Part shown: one piece after another, positions 15,777-23,468 of the stretch
How the letters are laid out: every line of letters starts with the position of its first letter
Numbering within the stretch: the first letter of the stretch is position 1
From: Crickella sp963642455
GTDB lineage: Bacteria; Bacillota; Clostridia; Peptostreptococcales; Anaerovoracaceae
Direction: 5' to 3'
Assembly: GCA_963642455.1 (NCBI GenBank)
Contig: CAVIGM010000017.1
Span: 1 to 29,320 of the forward strand
Length of the DNA: 29,320 bases
Translations under genes and position numbers: made by a program
Notes under the pieces: model-generated
Seen by the model: the letters and a program-made list of their open reading frames with translations, nothing else
What the model was told of the DNA's origin: nothing
Database searches by the model: none

Positions 15777-17156
15777 ATGAGTAATGAACCTAAAACCAGC
15801 GGCGAGGCGAAATGGGGGTCGCGATTCGGTTACCTTATGGTAGCTGCGGGTGCGTCGATCGGTCTCGGTAATATCTGGAAATTCCCATATCTGGCATATC
15901 GTGGAGGCGGCGGAGTCTTCTTAGCGGTATACATCATTGTAATTCTACTGCTTGCGAAGCCAGTAGTAGAGGTTGAAACAGCAATTGGTCGTCACTGCGG
16001 AACGGATGCTGTTACAGCCTGCGAAATGGTAGGCGGCAAGAAAATCTGGGGCTGGGTAGGCCATATCGGTAACCTTGCAACAATTCTGATTTGCGCATAC
16101 TACTTTGTAGTAGGTGGTTGGGTATGCAAATACGCTTGGAACTTCATCATAAGCGGTGATTTCGGAAGCGACCCATGGGCATACTTCAACAACTTTGTAT
16201 CAGATCCTATCGAACCACTTTGCTGGGCCCTTGGACTTCTGATTTTTATCTTGGTATTCCTCGTATTTGGAATTACTAATATCGTTGAGAAGATGTCAAA
16301 AGTAATGCTTCCTGCACTCTTCGTTCTGCTGATAATTTGCGGCATATATGCTTGCACATCCGCAGAGGGTGCCGCAGAAGGACTTAAGTACTATCTGCTC
16401 CCTGACTTCAGCAACTTCTCAGTAAAGGTTGCTGCTGACGCTGTTACACAGTGCTTATTCTCGGTAGGTATCGGTTGGTGCCTCTTTATCACATTGGGCA
16501 CGAACCTTCCAAAAGAAAACAATCTGAGATCTGATGCAGTATTTGTAAGCTTCGCAGATACAGTTGCTGCTGTAATTGCAGGCTTTGTAATTATTCCATC
16601 AGCTTTCGGAGCAGGCATTGACGTTCAGAAGGGACCATCACTTATCTTCGGAGTAATGACAGATATCTTTGGAAGCCTCCCAGGTGGACGTATCATCGGC
16701 GCATTCTTCTTCTTGGCTCTGATCTTTGCGGTTATTTCTTCGCTGTTCTCATTTGTTGAGATCACTGCAAGAATCTTCGAGATCAGATACGGCTGGGGAC
16801 GTAAGAAGGCTCTCATCGTATACGGCATCGGAATGGCTGTACTGAACGTTCTTGTATCACTTGGCTTCGGACCTCTGTCAGATTTCAAGATTCCATGGCT
16901 CTACGTTGGATCCACTGAATACTACGGTCTGTATGACTGGTTCGACTGCTTCTCAGGCTATGTACTTCTGCCTCTTGGCTGTATTATCACATGCCTCATA
17001 ATTCCTCTTGGATGGAAGTGGAAGAACTACGAGAGCGAGCTTACCAACGACGGCAAATTCGGCAAGATTACTACATGGGACAAGATTGAGCTCTGCGCAA
17101 TAATTCCGTTCTTCATGATAGTAGTACTGCTGAACGTATTCGGAGTAATTAAATAA
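15777..17156 (+). CDS. Neurotransmitter:sodium symporter (NSS/SNF) family transporter
   Basis: Predicted sodium-coupled amino-acid importer with the LeuT fold. The 459-residue, roughly 12-TM protein has the TM1 unwound sodium/substrate motif in VAAGASIGLGNIWKFPYLAY, the best marker of the family. TM8 region FVEITARIF also fits. Ligand is unknown; bacterial relatives take leucine, tryptophan, tyrosine or methionine. GAAAGG precedes ATG 15777. It appears to be a single-gene unit, ended by a terminator at 17215-17256. Confidence 0.92.
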   Translation: MSNEPKTSGEAKWGSRFGYLMVAAGASIGLGNIWKFPYLAYRGGGGVFLAVYIIVILLLAKPVVEVETAIGRHCGTDAVTACEMVGGKKIWGWVGHIGNLATILICAYYFVVGGWVCKYAWNFIISGDFGSDPWAYFNNFVSDPIEPLCWALGLLIFILVFLVFGITNIVEKMSKVMLPALFVLLIICGIYACTSAEGAAEGLKYYLLPDFSNFSVKVAADAVTQCLFSVGIGWCLFITLGTNLPKENNLRSDAVFVSFADTVAAVIAGFVIIPSAFGAGIDVQKGPSLIFGVMTDIFGSLPGGRIIGAFFFLALIFAVISSLFSFVEITARIFEIRYGWGRKKALIVYGIGMAVLNVLVSLGFGPLSDFKIPWLYVGSTEYYGLYDWFDCFSGYVLLPLGCIITCLIIPLGWKWKNYESELTNDGKFGKITTWDKIELCAIIPFFMIVVLLNVFGVIK

Positions 17157-17160
17157 TTAG

Positions 17161-17192
17161 NNNNNNNNNNNNNNNNNNNNNNNNNNNNNNNN
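17161..17192. other. Assembly gap (32 N)
   Basis: The gap lies just after the NSS transporter stop. Its right flank is repetitive (ACGCAAACA repeated), suggesting an unresolved short tandem repeat. Confidence 0.85.
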
Positions 17193-17214
17193 CGACGCAA
17201 ACAACGCAAACAAC

Positions 17215-17256
17215 AAGACCACACAACTGACTACAATATCGGCTGTGTGGTCTTTT
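17215..17256 (+). terminator. Terminator of the NSS transporter
   Basis: AAGACCACACA (17215-17225) and TGTGTGGTCTT (17244-17254) form an 11-bp stem with an 18-nt loop, followed by a short T-run. Confidence 0.8.
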
Positions 17257-17422
17257 GCAGTATTAGACACTTATATACTTTATTTGATATACGTCAATGC
17301 ACTTAGTATTTCCGCCTCAAGTGCCTTCTGCTCAGATGCAGTTATTGAGTCAGCGGGCGAGGTGGAATTCGAATGAAGTGGATAGAGGTATACAGAATTG
17401 CACACAAAAGGATAGACAAATG

Positions 17423-17452
17423 AAAAAAAGCGAAGCCTTGCGGCTTCGCTTT
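17423..17452. terminator. Terminator downstream of the DUF1858 gene
   Basis: GCGAAGCC (17430-17437) and GGCTTCGC (17442-17449) with loop TTGC, flanked by seven A on the left and TTT on the right. The A-run gives a good U-run for the minus strand, so it mainly serves the DUF1858 gene. The rest of 17257-17529 shows no gene, only a small palindrome around 17480-17495. Confidence 0.8.
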
Positions 17453-17529
17453 GTCGTTAACTTGATTCTTTCGAGTTCTTAGCCTATTAGGCTTCTTGCA
17501 TCTCTCGAACTTCTTAATTCTTCGAAATC

Positions 17530-17724
17530 CTATTCGCCAAGAGCTTCGTTCAGAGCGGCAACAAGCCCGTCTGCATTGAGTCCGTGAACTGCAGAAGCCT
17601 CCTCGATTGACTCGCCCTGTGATGCAGGGCAGCCGATGCACATCATTCCGTTTGCAAAGAATGTGCGTACGAGCTCTGGATGCTCATTGATAACGTCGCC
17701 GATAATCATGTCTTTAGTAATCAT
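17530..17724 (-). CDS. DUF1858 / hybrid-cluster-associated CxxC protein
   Basis: 64-residue cytoplasmic protein: MITKDMIIGDVINEHPEL, then MMCIGCPASQGESIEEASAVHG with a CxxC, then LVAALNE. This is the DUF1858 / TIGR03980 pattern, thought to be a redox disulfide domain often found near hybrid-cluster proteins; no such protein is in this window. ATG at 17722-17724 has AGAGGG upstream; a longer reading to 17781 has no support. Its function is not established. Confidence 0.85.
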   Translation of the reverse strand: MITKDMIIGDVINEHPELVRTFFANGMMCIGCPASQGESIEEASAVHGLNADGLVAALNEALGE

Positions 17725-17869
17725 TTTATTCCCTCTTTCTATGCTTATTTGTGTATTGTAGGATATTGCAACCCGACACACAGTATTGATAAATTAGTTT
17801 TGCGCTGATTACAAAAAAATCAACACAGATACATTAACACCTTTGTGAATCAAAATCAAGATACTGTGC

Positions 17870-17875
17870 TATAAT
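17870..17875 (+). promoter_or_regulatory. -10 element directly ahead of the DUF2156 start codon
   Basis: TATAAT preceded by TGC (extended -10) ends only 6 nt before ATG 17882. Transcription would begin at or next to the start codon. Confidence 0.65.
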
Positions 17876-17881
17876 TCCGAT

Positions 17882-18817
17882 ATGATGAATTTCAAAGATA
17901 TCAAATTACAGGACAAGGCGGCGGTTGATGCCGTAATATGCGCAAGCGGGTGCTTCGGGGCCGACTACAGCTTCGCTAATCTGTACATCTGGAGGCATAC
18001 ATACAAGCCTCTGGTATTTTTTGGCGAGACGAGGTTGGTCGTTACAACACCGGACAGGCGCTTTTATTCCTACCCAAAAGGCGATGGCGATGTTCGTCCG
18101 TATATCGACATGCTCCTTGAGGAGGCGCATTCGAGAGGCGAGAAGCTTACAATAAGAGGCCTGACCGACAGAACTCTTGATGAATTTTATAGGGAGTGCC
18201 CGGAATACGAGGACAAGTTCGAGATTGTCGAGGATCGCGACAACGCCGACTATGTATATATGACAGACAAGCTGAGGTTCCTTGCGGGCCGCAAGCTTGC
18301 GTCGAAGAGAAATCACATCAAGCATTTTATCGCGGGCGGAGACTGGCAGCTCAAGTCGGTCGGAAGCTCGGCGAAGGGCGCCAAAGACAGTGACGAAAGG
18401 CCGATAGTAACTGCGAGCATCGAAGAAGCGCGGGCTTTTGTGGCTGAATTTTATAAGGAAAAAGAAGACCCGGACCTTGCGCAGGAGGCGGTGGCAATCG
18501 ACGAAATGTTCGGCTCCTTTGATGAGCTTGGCTTCATCGGGGCGTTGCTCTACCAGAATGGCCAGCCGGTCGCTTTTACAGCCGGAACGCCGCTTGGCGA
18601 AGAGGGAATGGATGTGCATTTCGAGAAGGCGCTGCCGGGCATCAACGGAGCGTACACTATGATTAACAGGGAATACGTGAACATGGTGGCGCAGCTCAAG
18701 CCCGAGGTTGAGTTTTTCAATAGGGAAGAGGACATGGGAATTGAGGGCCTGCGAAAGGCCAAGCTCAGCTATCATCCGGACATTCTGATGATGAAATATT
18801 TCGCGGTGGAGAAGTAG
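17882..18817 (+). CDS. DUF2156 protein (phosphatidylglycerol lysyltransferase C-terminal-like)
   Basis: 311-residue soluble protein with the double-GNAT fold of DUF2156. Family marks: DYSFANLYIWR near the N-terminus, KLASKRNHIKHF in the middle, DVHFEKALPGINGAYTMIN, and the closing NREEDMGIEGLRKAKLSYHP. Relatives with a membrane domain transfer aminoacyl groups to lipids; this stand-alone form has no TM segment, and its substrate is unknown. No Shine-Dalgarno precedes ATG 17882 (or 17885), and the -10 is 6 nt away, so the mRNA looks leaderless. The GNAT gene follows by 2 nt. Confidence 0.88.
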   Translation: MMNFKDIKLQDKAAVDAVICASGCFGADYSFANLYIWRHTYKPLVFFGETRLVVTTPDRRFYSYPKGDGDVRPYIDMLLEEAHSRGEKLTIRGLTDRTLDEFYRECPEYEDKFEIVEDRDNADYVYMTDKLRFLAGRKLASKRNHIKHFIAGGDWQLKSVGSSAKGAKDSDERPIVTASIEEARAFVAEFYKEKEDPDLAQEAVAIDEMFGSFDELGFIGALLYQNGQPVAFTAGTPLGEEGMDVHFEKALPGINGAYTMINREYVNMVAQLKPEVEFFNREEDMGIEGLRKAKLSYHPDILMMKYFAVEK

Positions 18818-18819
18818 GC

Positions 18820-19731
18820 ATGCTCGAGATAAGAAATGCAAAAGACGAATATAAAGGCTATCGCGACCTCTGGTGCAAGACCTTCGGTGACGAGCCCTCG
18901 GACATCAAGGAGCTCTTCGATGCCTTCGGAGGCGAGATTGAAGCCTATGTTATGGTAGATGACAACGGCAAAGCGGACGGCGAGCAGGAGAGAAAAGTGG
19001 TTTCGGCGCTCACGGTCTTTCGGATGGGTGAGCTTGTCGGGCCGTCATCTGGCGCAGAGATTCCATGCTATGTAAGCTATGCAATTTGCACGGATGAAGA
19101 GGCGCAGGGCAAGGGCTACGGCTCGACGATAACGGAATTCGCGAGAAATGAAGTCTTGAAGAAGAACGCGGTATCCATGCTGTGCCCTGCTAATGCCAAG
19201 CTTATAGGCTTCTATGAGCCGCTCGGGTATAAGGCGATTTTCCCAGCTTACGAGGGCTGCGTGGATTCAAAAGTCGGAGCGCATGCCGCAACTTCCGCCG
19301 AAGCCGAAGCGCTCGCTGGGGACTCAGCTATCACAGAACTTGGAAGACTGCTGGCGATAGAGAAGATCACCGCTGACGAATACAATCAGGCGCGCGAGAA
19401 AATGCTCGCAAACGATGTGCATGTACGCCTTGGCAAGCACGCCCTCTCATATATTGAGAAGATAAGCAAGGAATTTATAAGCGTAGATGGCGGCAAGCTG
19501 ATTGCGGTTGTTGATAGAGTCGGCAAGCAGAAATTGTATTTGTCTGAAGCTCTTGCGTGTGCATCATGCGATACGGCTGAGATGAAGATGATGCTCGCTG
19601 CAGTCGGCGCGGCCTATAATAAGAAACAGGTGGTATATAGAACGAAGGGAGACGGCTATTTGCAAGCGATGATTAGCTCGGAGAATGGCTGTGATTTCGA
19701 GAAAGGATACTTCGGTTTTCCTTTCGACTAA
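18820..19731 (+). CDS. GNAT family N-acetyltransferase
   Basis: 303 residues. The N-terminal half is a GNAT domain with the acetyl-CoA loop QGKGYG (96-101) after YAICTDEEA, and FYEPLGYKAIFPAYEG closing the fold. The C-terminal half (about 170-303) is a second domain resembling Eis-type enzymes in arrangement, but I cannot name it securely. The gene is coupled to the DUF2156 gene (2-nt gap); this pair recurs in Firmicutes. Substrate unknown. Its stop is followed by a TTCGA-rich spacer. Confidence 0.82.
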   Translation: MLEIRNAKDEYKGYRDLWCKTFGDEPSDIKELFDAFGGEIEAYVMVDDNGKADGEQERKVVSALTVFRMGELVGPSSGAEIPCYVSYAICTDEEAQGKGYGSTITEFARNEVLKKNAVSMLCPANAKLIGFYEPLGYKAIFPAYEGCVDSKVGAHAATSAEAEALAGDSAITELGRLLAIEKITADEYNQAREKMLANDVHVRLGKHALSYIEKISKEFISVDGGKLIAVVDRVGKQKLYLSEALACASCDTAEMKMMLAAVGAAYNKKQVVYRTKGDGYLQAMISSENGCDFEKGYFGFPFD

Positions 19732-19842
19732 GTTCGAGAAAGTTCGACAAGAAACGATGAAGTTCGCACAAATCGATTCGAATCATCGGAAATCGACTAA
19801 ATTCGACAAGAATCGACAAAGTGCGATGATATAAATTACAGA
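19732..19842. repeat. TCGACAA-rich spacer
   Basis: Repeated TTCGACAA / ATCGACAA-type words occur across the spacer between the GNAT gene and the ThrH-like gene. The same words recur at 22195-22222. Confidence 0.5.
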
Positions 19843-19857
19843 AAAGGAGATGTGACT

Positions 19858-20457
19858 ATGAATATTGTATGCTTGGACATGGAAGGTGTATTGGTTCCGG
19901 AGATTTGGATTGCCTTTGCGGAGGTTACGGGAATTCCTGAATTTAAGAGGACGACAAGAGAGGAGCCCGATTACGACAAGCTCATGAAGTACAGAATCGA
20001 CCTGCTCGAGAAGCACGGCCTCGGACTCAAGGAGATTCAAGACGTTATTTCACAGATTGATCCGATGCCAGGAGCTAAAGAATTCCTCGACGAGCTTCGT
20101 GCGACAACACAGGTTATCATTTTGAGCGATACCTTCTCGCAGTTCGCCGCACCGCTGATGAAGAAGCTCGGTTGGCCTACGATTTTCTGCAACGAGCTAA
20201 TCGTTGGCGAGGATGGAATGATCAAGGATTTCAAAATGCGCTGTGAGAAATCTAAGCTGACAACCGTTAAGGGCCTGCAGTCAATCGGCTATGATACGAT
20301 TGCCGCAGGAGACAGCTTCAATGACCTTGGAATGATTCAGGCTTCAAAGGCAGGCTTCCTTTTCAAGTCAACGGAGCAGATTAAGGCGGACTATCCGCAG
20401 TATCCTGCTTTCGAGGAATACGACGATTTGCTTGCGGCAATCAAGGCGGCTCTGTAG
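19858..20457 (+). CDS. thrH: ThrH-like phosphoserine phosphatase / homoserine phosphotransferase
   Basis: 199-residue HAD-superfamily enzyme. The N-terminal DMEGVLVPEIW puts the nucleophile at D7 with E9 two residues on, the ThrH form of the DxDx(T/V) motif. Later HAD motifs are LSDTFSQF and GDSFNDLGM. ThrH of Pseudomonas (about 205 residues) removes phosphate from phosphoserine and can pass it to homoserine, so this enzyme would serve serine and threonine synthesis. ATG 19858 has AAGGAG at 19844-19849; the GTG at 19852 is less likely. Single gene, with a long non-coding region after it. Confidence 0.85.
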   Translation: MNIVCLDMEGVLVPEIWIAFAEVTGIPEFKRTTREEPDYDKLMKYRIDLLEKHGLGLKEIQDVISQIDPMPGAKEFLDELRATTQVIILSDTFSQFAAPLMKKLGWPTIFCNELIVGEDGMIKDFKMRCEKSKLTTVKGLQSIGYDTIAAGDSFNDLGMIQASKAGFLFKSTEQIKADYPQYPAFEEYDDLLAAIKAAL

Positions 20458-21061
20458 GAAAATGTCGTAATCAAGGCAAAGTTATAGTGCAAGTCTTGTT
20501 GGGAAAGTCTTGTTTGAAGCTACGGCGAGCTCTATAGAACCCTGCTGCTCGCTTGCTGTTAGAACCTGCGAATAGAATTCGAGACTTGGGATTCAGAAAA
20601 ATAGAGAAAATCGAGCGATTTTGAGCCGATTTTCTCTACTGCTCTTCGTTGCGACGCCGCATGGTAAGTCGCGCGCGAAGTTTGGTTTCGTCATTTATAG
20701 AGAAAATCCGCCGATTTTGCATCGATTTTCTCTACTAATATGTTATATGTCGACCGTGCTTCGGTAATCGAGGCACGGTCTTCCTTTCTGAATCCGATAG
20801 AAAGTAGAGAAAATAGAGCATTTTTGAGCAGATTTTCTCTATTTTCTACCGAACCAACTTCAATTCATAATATGCTTGCCGCGTGATAGAGGCAGTCGAG
20901 TAGAGAAAATCGAGTGTTTTTGAGCCGATTTTCTCTATTTTTTGCTGAACCAACGCAACTTATGGGGTGGATGTGGCATAAAAAACGGCCTGACGGAGCA
21001 AATCTGCCAGGCCGTTGTTGTTATTTAGAGTTCGTCGCCGAGAAATCCGCGAAGGATTCGC
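20458..21061. repeat. Non-coding region with four 37-bp palindromic repeats
   Basis: Four elements lie at 20602-20638, 20698-20734, 20805-20841 and 20901-20937. Each has left arm TAGAGAAAATC and right arm GATTTTCTCTA (one base changed in the third) around a 15-nt loop that always holds TTTTG. Starts are 96, 107 and 96 bp apart. After copies 3 and 4 a GAACCAAC word is also shared. Between copies 2 and 3 is a separate stem GACCGTGC / GCACGGTC (20752-20780), and between copies 1 and 2 an imperfect CTTCG...CGAAG hairpin. No coding frame is credible here. Confidence 0.9.
20980..21016 (-). terminator. Terminator of the EamA transporter gene
   Basis: AACGGCCTG (20984-20992) and CAGGCCGTT (21008-21016) form a 9-bp stem, with an A-run at 20980-20985 that becomes the U-run on the minus strand. 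It lies 46 nt past the EamA stop. Confidence 0.85.
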
Positions 21062-22036
21062 TTACCTAAGCTCGTCCGATGCGACGTCTGTGTCGGAAAC
21101 GGCTTCGCCGTCGAGCTCCGATGCGACGTCTGTGTCGGACACGGCCTCGCCGTCGAGCGCCGCTGCGCCTTGCTTTTTTCCTTTTATTATATTGACAAGC
21201 GAAGGCAGCACAACCGCAAGAAGTACGAGAAGCGAGCCCGCGATTGTTGTCAACGACAATCTTTCATGCAGGAAGAGAACGCCGAGTATCGCCGCGGAAA
21301 TCGGATTGAAGGCCGTGAAAAGTCCCGCGCGGTCAGCCGATGTATATTTCTGGCCGAAAGGCTGAAGCGTGAAGCCGACACCGCTGCACACGATAGCGAG
21401 CCAAAGTATTGCACCCCACTCCGTCGAACTTGTAGGCATAACTGGTTTTTCTGCTACGAAAGAAGCGATGAGCGAGAAAGCCCCGATGAAGAGGAGCTGG
21501 TAAATGCTGATAAGCGCCGGGTCGTCGTTCTTGGAAATCTTATCCGTGACAATAAGCGCGATTGCATAGCAAAGCGTGCCGCAGATAACGAGGAACTCGC
21601 CATGCGTGAAGCCGAGGTGGACACCTTTCATAGTCATGAGGACAGTGCCGACTACAGCGATAAGAGCGCTTACGACAGTGATTCGGCTTGGCAGACGCTT
21701 CTCGAGAAAAGCGGTAATAATTGGCACGATAACGATGATTCCGTTCTCAAGAAAAGCGGTCGTCGAGCTTGGAGTCGTCTTAAGACCGTTAAGTTCGAAG
21801 GCCATCGAGCCCACGAAGAAAATCGAAAGAAGCGCGCTGTGCCAGAGAACGGTCCAGGTGGTATTCTTGATCTGCTTGCGGAAAACGATCGCAACAAGAA
21901 CAAAGGCAATAGAAAACCTGATGCCGAGCAACAGCAGCGGCCCCATTGTTCTAAGCGCGATTTTTCCGAATAATAGTGACGTTCCCCTCAGTGCCAGGGC
22001 GAGCATCAGCATAATCTCAGCAGTTCTTGTTTTCAT
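21062..22036 (-). CDS. EamA/DMT family metabolite transporter
   Basis: 324-residue, roughly 10-TM inner-membrane protein with two EamA repeats: the first from about residue 8 to 137, the second from about 148 to 285 (GVGFTLQPFGQKYTSADRAGLFTAFNPISAAILG is typical of its second half). Such proteins export or import amino acids and other small metabolites; the substrate is unknown. The tail after residue 290 is hydrophilic and acidic and contains two exact copies of LDGEAVSDTDVAS, encoded by a 42-bp tandem duplication. AAAGG precedes the ATG at 22034-22036 at a somewhat long distance. Confidence 0.88.
   Translation of the reverse strand: MKTRTAEIMLMLALALRGTSLLFGKIALRTMGPLLLLGIRFSIAFVLVAIVFRKQIKNTTWTVLWHSALLSIFFVGSMAFELNGLKTTPSSTTAFLENGIIVIVPIITAFLEKRLPSRITVVSALIAVVGTVLMTMKGVHLGFTHGEFLVICGTLCYAIALIVTDKISKNDDPALISIYQLLFIGAFSLIASFVAEKPVMPTSSTEWGAILWLAIVCSGVGFTLQPFGQKYTSADRAGLFTAFNPISAAILGVLFLHERLSLTTIAGSLLVLLAVVLPSLVNIIKGKKQGAAALDGEAVSDTDVASELDGEAVSDTDVASDELR
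21075..21158 (-). repeat. 42-bp in-frame tandem duplication in the EamA tail
   Basis: Units 21075-21116 and 21117-21158 differ at only two visible bases. Each encodes 14 residues, so gain or loss of a unit preserves the frame. Confidence 0.9.
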
Positions 22037-22101
22037 AGAAAAAAGCCTTTCGTTTCCTTGTGTTACTTAGAGTTACTTATGTGTTTCTTGATGGCGCAAG
22101 T

Positions 22102-22131
22102 CCATTGCCCTATATTGTCGTTAGGCGATGG
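22102..22131 (+). other. Hairpin in the EamA/GTPase intergenic region
   Basis: CCATTGCC (22102-22109) pairs with GGCGATGG (22124-22131), one pair being G-U in plus-strand RNA. No T-run follows. Function unknown. Confidence 0.4.
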
Positions 22132-22146
22132 GTGTTTGACAGGCAA

Positions 22147-22155
22147 ATTATAGCA
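22147..22155 (-). promoter_or_regulatory. Extended -10 promoter of the EamA gene
   Basis: On the minus strand TGCTATAAT, within CTGTGCTATAATT, lies about 110 nt before the EamA start. No -35 at 17 bp is evident. Confidence 0.5.
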
Positions 22156-22220
22156 CAGCAATATTTGGAGTTCTATAATTGATTTGGCGAATCGTTCGAC
22201 AAGATTCGACAAATATCGAC

Positions 22221-22252
22221 AAGGCTCAAGCGACATTAATCGAGCCTTTTTT
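22221..22252 (+). terminator. Orphan plus-strand terminator
   Basis: AAGGCTC (22221-22227) and GAGCCTT (22242-22248) form a stem followed by six T (22247-22252). No plus-strand gene lies upstream, since EamA is on the other strand and its terminator is elsewhere. Confidence 0.7.
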
Positions 22253-22284
22253 CTAACAAATGACAAATTATAAGCGAGCCACTG

Positions 22285-22293
22285 TGCTATAAT
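22285..22293 (+). promoter_or_regulatory. Extended -10 promoter of the GTPase operon
   Basis: TGCTATAAT within CTGTGCTATAATT, the same sequence as at the EamA and DUF2156 promoters. It leaves about 100 nt of leader before ATG 22401. Confidence 0.6.
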
Positions 22294-22400
22294 TACAGCA
22301 GAATGAGAATTTTGAAATTGAAACAAAGGCAGAGCTGTGGCGACGTTCGGAGCCTCCGCAACGAAGAGCGCAGAACTGCAAGAAGAGGAGATGAAGAGGA

Positions 22401-23468
22401 ATGACTAAAGTTGATATTTTTTCGGGCTTTCTTGGAGCCGGCAAAACAACATTGATAAAGAAGCTCATCGCTGAGGCTTACGGTGACGAGAAGATCGTTC
22501 TTATCGAGAACGAATTCGGCGAAATCGGAGTTGACAGCAGCTTCCTTAAGAATACTGGAATTCAGATTAACGAGATGAACGCGGGCTGCATTTGCTGCAC
22601 CCTTGTTGGCGATTTCGGTCGCGCGCTCGAGGAAGTAATCGAGAAATACAGCCCTGACAGAATTCTTATCGAGCCATCGGGCGTCGGCAAGCTGTCAGAT
22701 GTAATCATAGCCGTGCAGGATCTTGGTAATGAGAAAATCGAGCTTAACAGCTTCACGACGGTTGTCGATGCAAAAAGATGCAAGATTATGATGAGAAGCT
22801 TTGGCGAATTCTACAAGAACCAGGTAGAGCACGCAAGCTCTGTTGTTCTAAGCCACCAGGCTGGTCTTGATGACGAGAAGCTCGCTGAGGTAATTCATAT
22901 GATTAAGGATTTGAATCCTACTGCTTCGATTGTAACAAGCGACTGGACTGAGCTTGACGGAGCTAAGATTCTCAAGGTTATGGAGGATAATAAGACTCTT
23001 TCGGCTGAGCTCGAGCACTTAAGAGAGGAAGCTCATCACGAGCTTGANNNNNNNNNNNNNNNNNNNNNNNNNNNNNNNNNNNNNNNNNNNNNNNNNNNNN
23101 NNNNNCATGACCACGAAGAGCACGAGCATCACCATCATCATCACCACGATGACGATGACCACGAGTGTAGCTGCGGCTGCGGCCACCACCATCACCACGC
23201 AGACGAAGTTTTCGATGAGGTCGGCCTGCACACAGCAACCAAGTACACACCAGCCGAACTTGAGGAAATCCTCGACAGCCTCGACGAATGCGGCGAGGTT
23301 TTGCGAGCAAAAGGCATCGTAGAGAACAAAGACGGCGGTTGGCTTGAGTTCGACTATGTTCCGGGCGAAGGCGAGGTAAGAACAGGCGAAGCCGAGGCGA
23401 CAGGCACAATCATCGTAATCGGCACAAGCCTCAAGAAAGACAAGTTAGAGGAGTTGTTCAAATGGTAA
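22401..23468 (+). CDS. G3E GTPase, CobW-like, with histidine-rich metal-binding region
   Basis: 355-residue (gap included) P-loop GTPase of the CobW/YjiA/Nha3 class, metallochaperones for zinc, cobalt or nickel. GFLGAGKTT holds Walker A lysine K15; C63-x-C65-C66 is the metal-binding CxCC; IEPSGVG is switch-like. After the assembly gap (23048-23105) comes a run of His/Asp/Glu with two or three cysteines (CSCGCG), then a CobW C-terminal-like domain. Reading frame is the same on both sides of the gap. AGAGGAG lies 10 nt before ATG 22401. The second GTPase overlaps by 7 nt. Confidence 0.88.
   Translation: MTKVDIFSGFLGAGKTTLIKKLIAEAYGDEKIVLIENEFGEIGVDSSFLKNTGIQINEMNAGCICCTLVGDFGRALEEVIEKYSPDRILIEPSGVGKLSDVIIAVQDLGNEKIELNSFTTVVDAKRCKIMMRSFGEFYKNQVEHASSVVLSHQAGLDDEKLAEVIHMIKDLNPTASIVTSDWTELDGAKILKVMEDNKTLSAELEHLREEAHHELXXXXXXXXXXXXXXXXXXXXHDHEEHEHHHHHHHDDDDHECSCGCGHHHHHADEVFDEVGLHTATKYTPAELEEILDSLDECGEVLRAKGIVENKDGGWLEFDYVPGEGEVRTGEAEATGTIIVIGTSLKKDKLEELFKW
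23048..23105. other. Assembly gap (58 N) inside the first G3E GTPase
   Basis: The gap falls where the His-rich region begins, so repeated CAC/CAT codons probably blocked assembly. The number of histidines is therefore unknown. Confidence 0.9.

Noticed and set aside
17906..18841. Long minus-strand open frame opposite the DUF2156 gene
   Set aside because: It mirrors a gene with clear family motifs and has no recognisable protein features; a codon-bias shadow.
20602..20937. CRISPR array
   Set aside because: The 37-bp repeats with 59-70-bp spacers resemble one at first glance, but each repeat is a full hairpin with a variable loop, only four copies exist, and no cas gene is in the window.
22063..22140. 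Riboswitch in the EamA 5' leader
   Set aside because: A hairpin exists, but no known riboswitch core is visible and pairing is better in the opposite strand.
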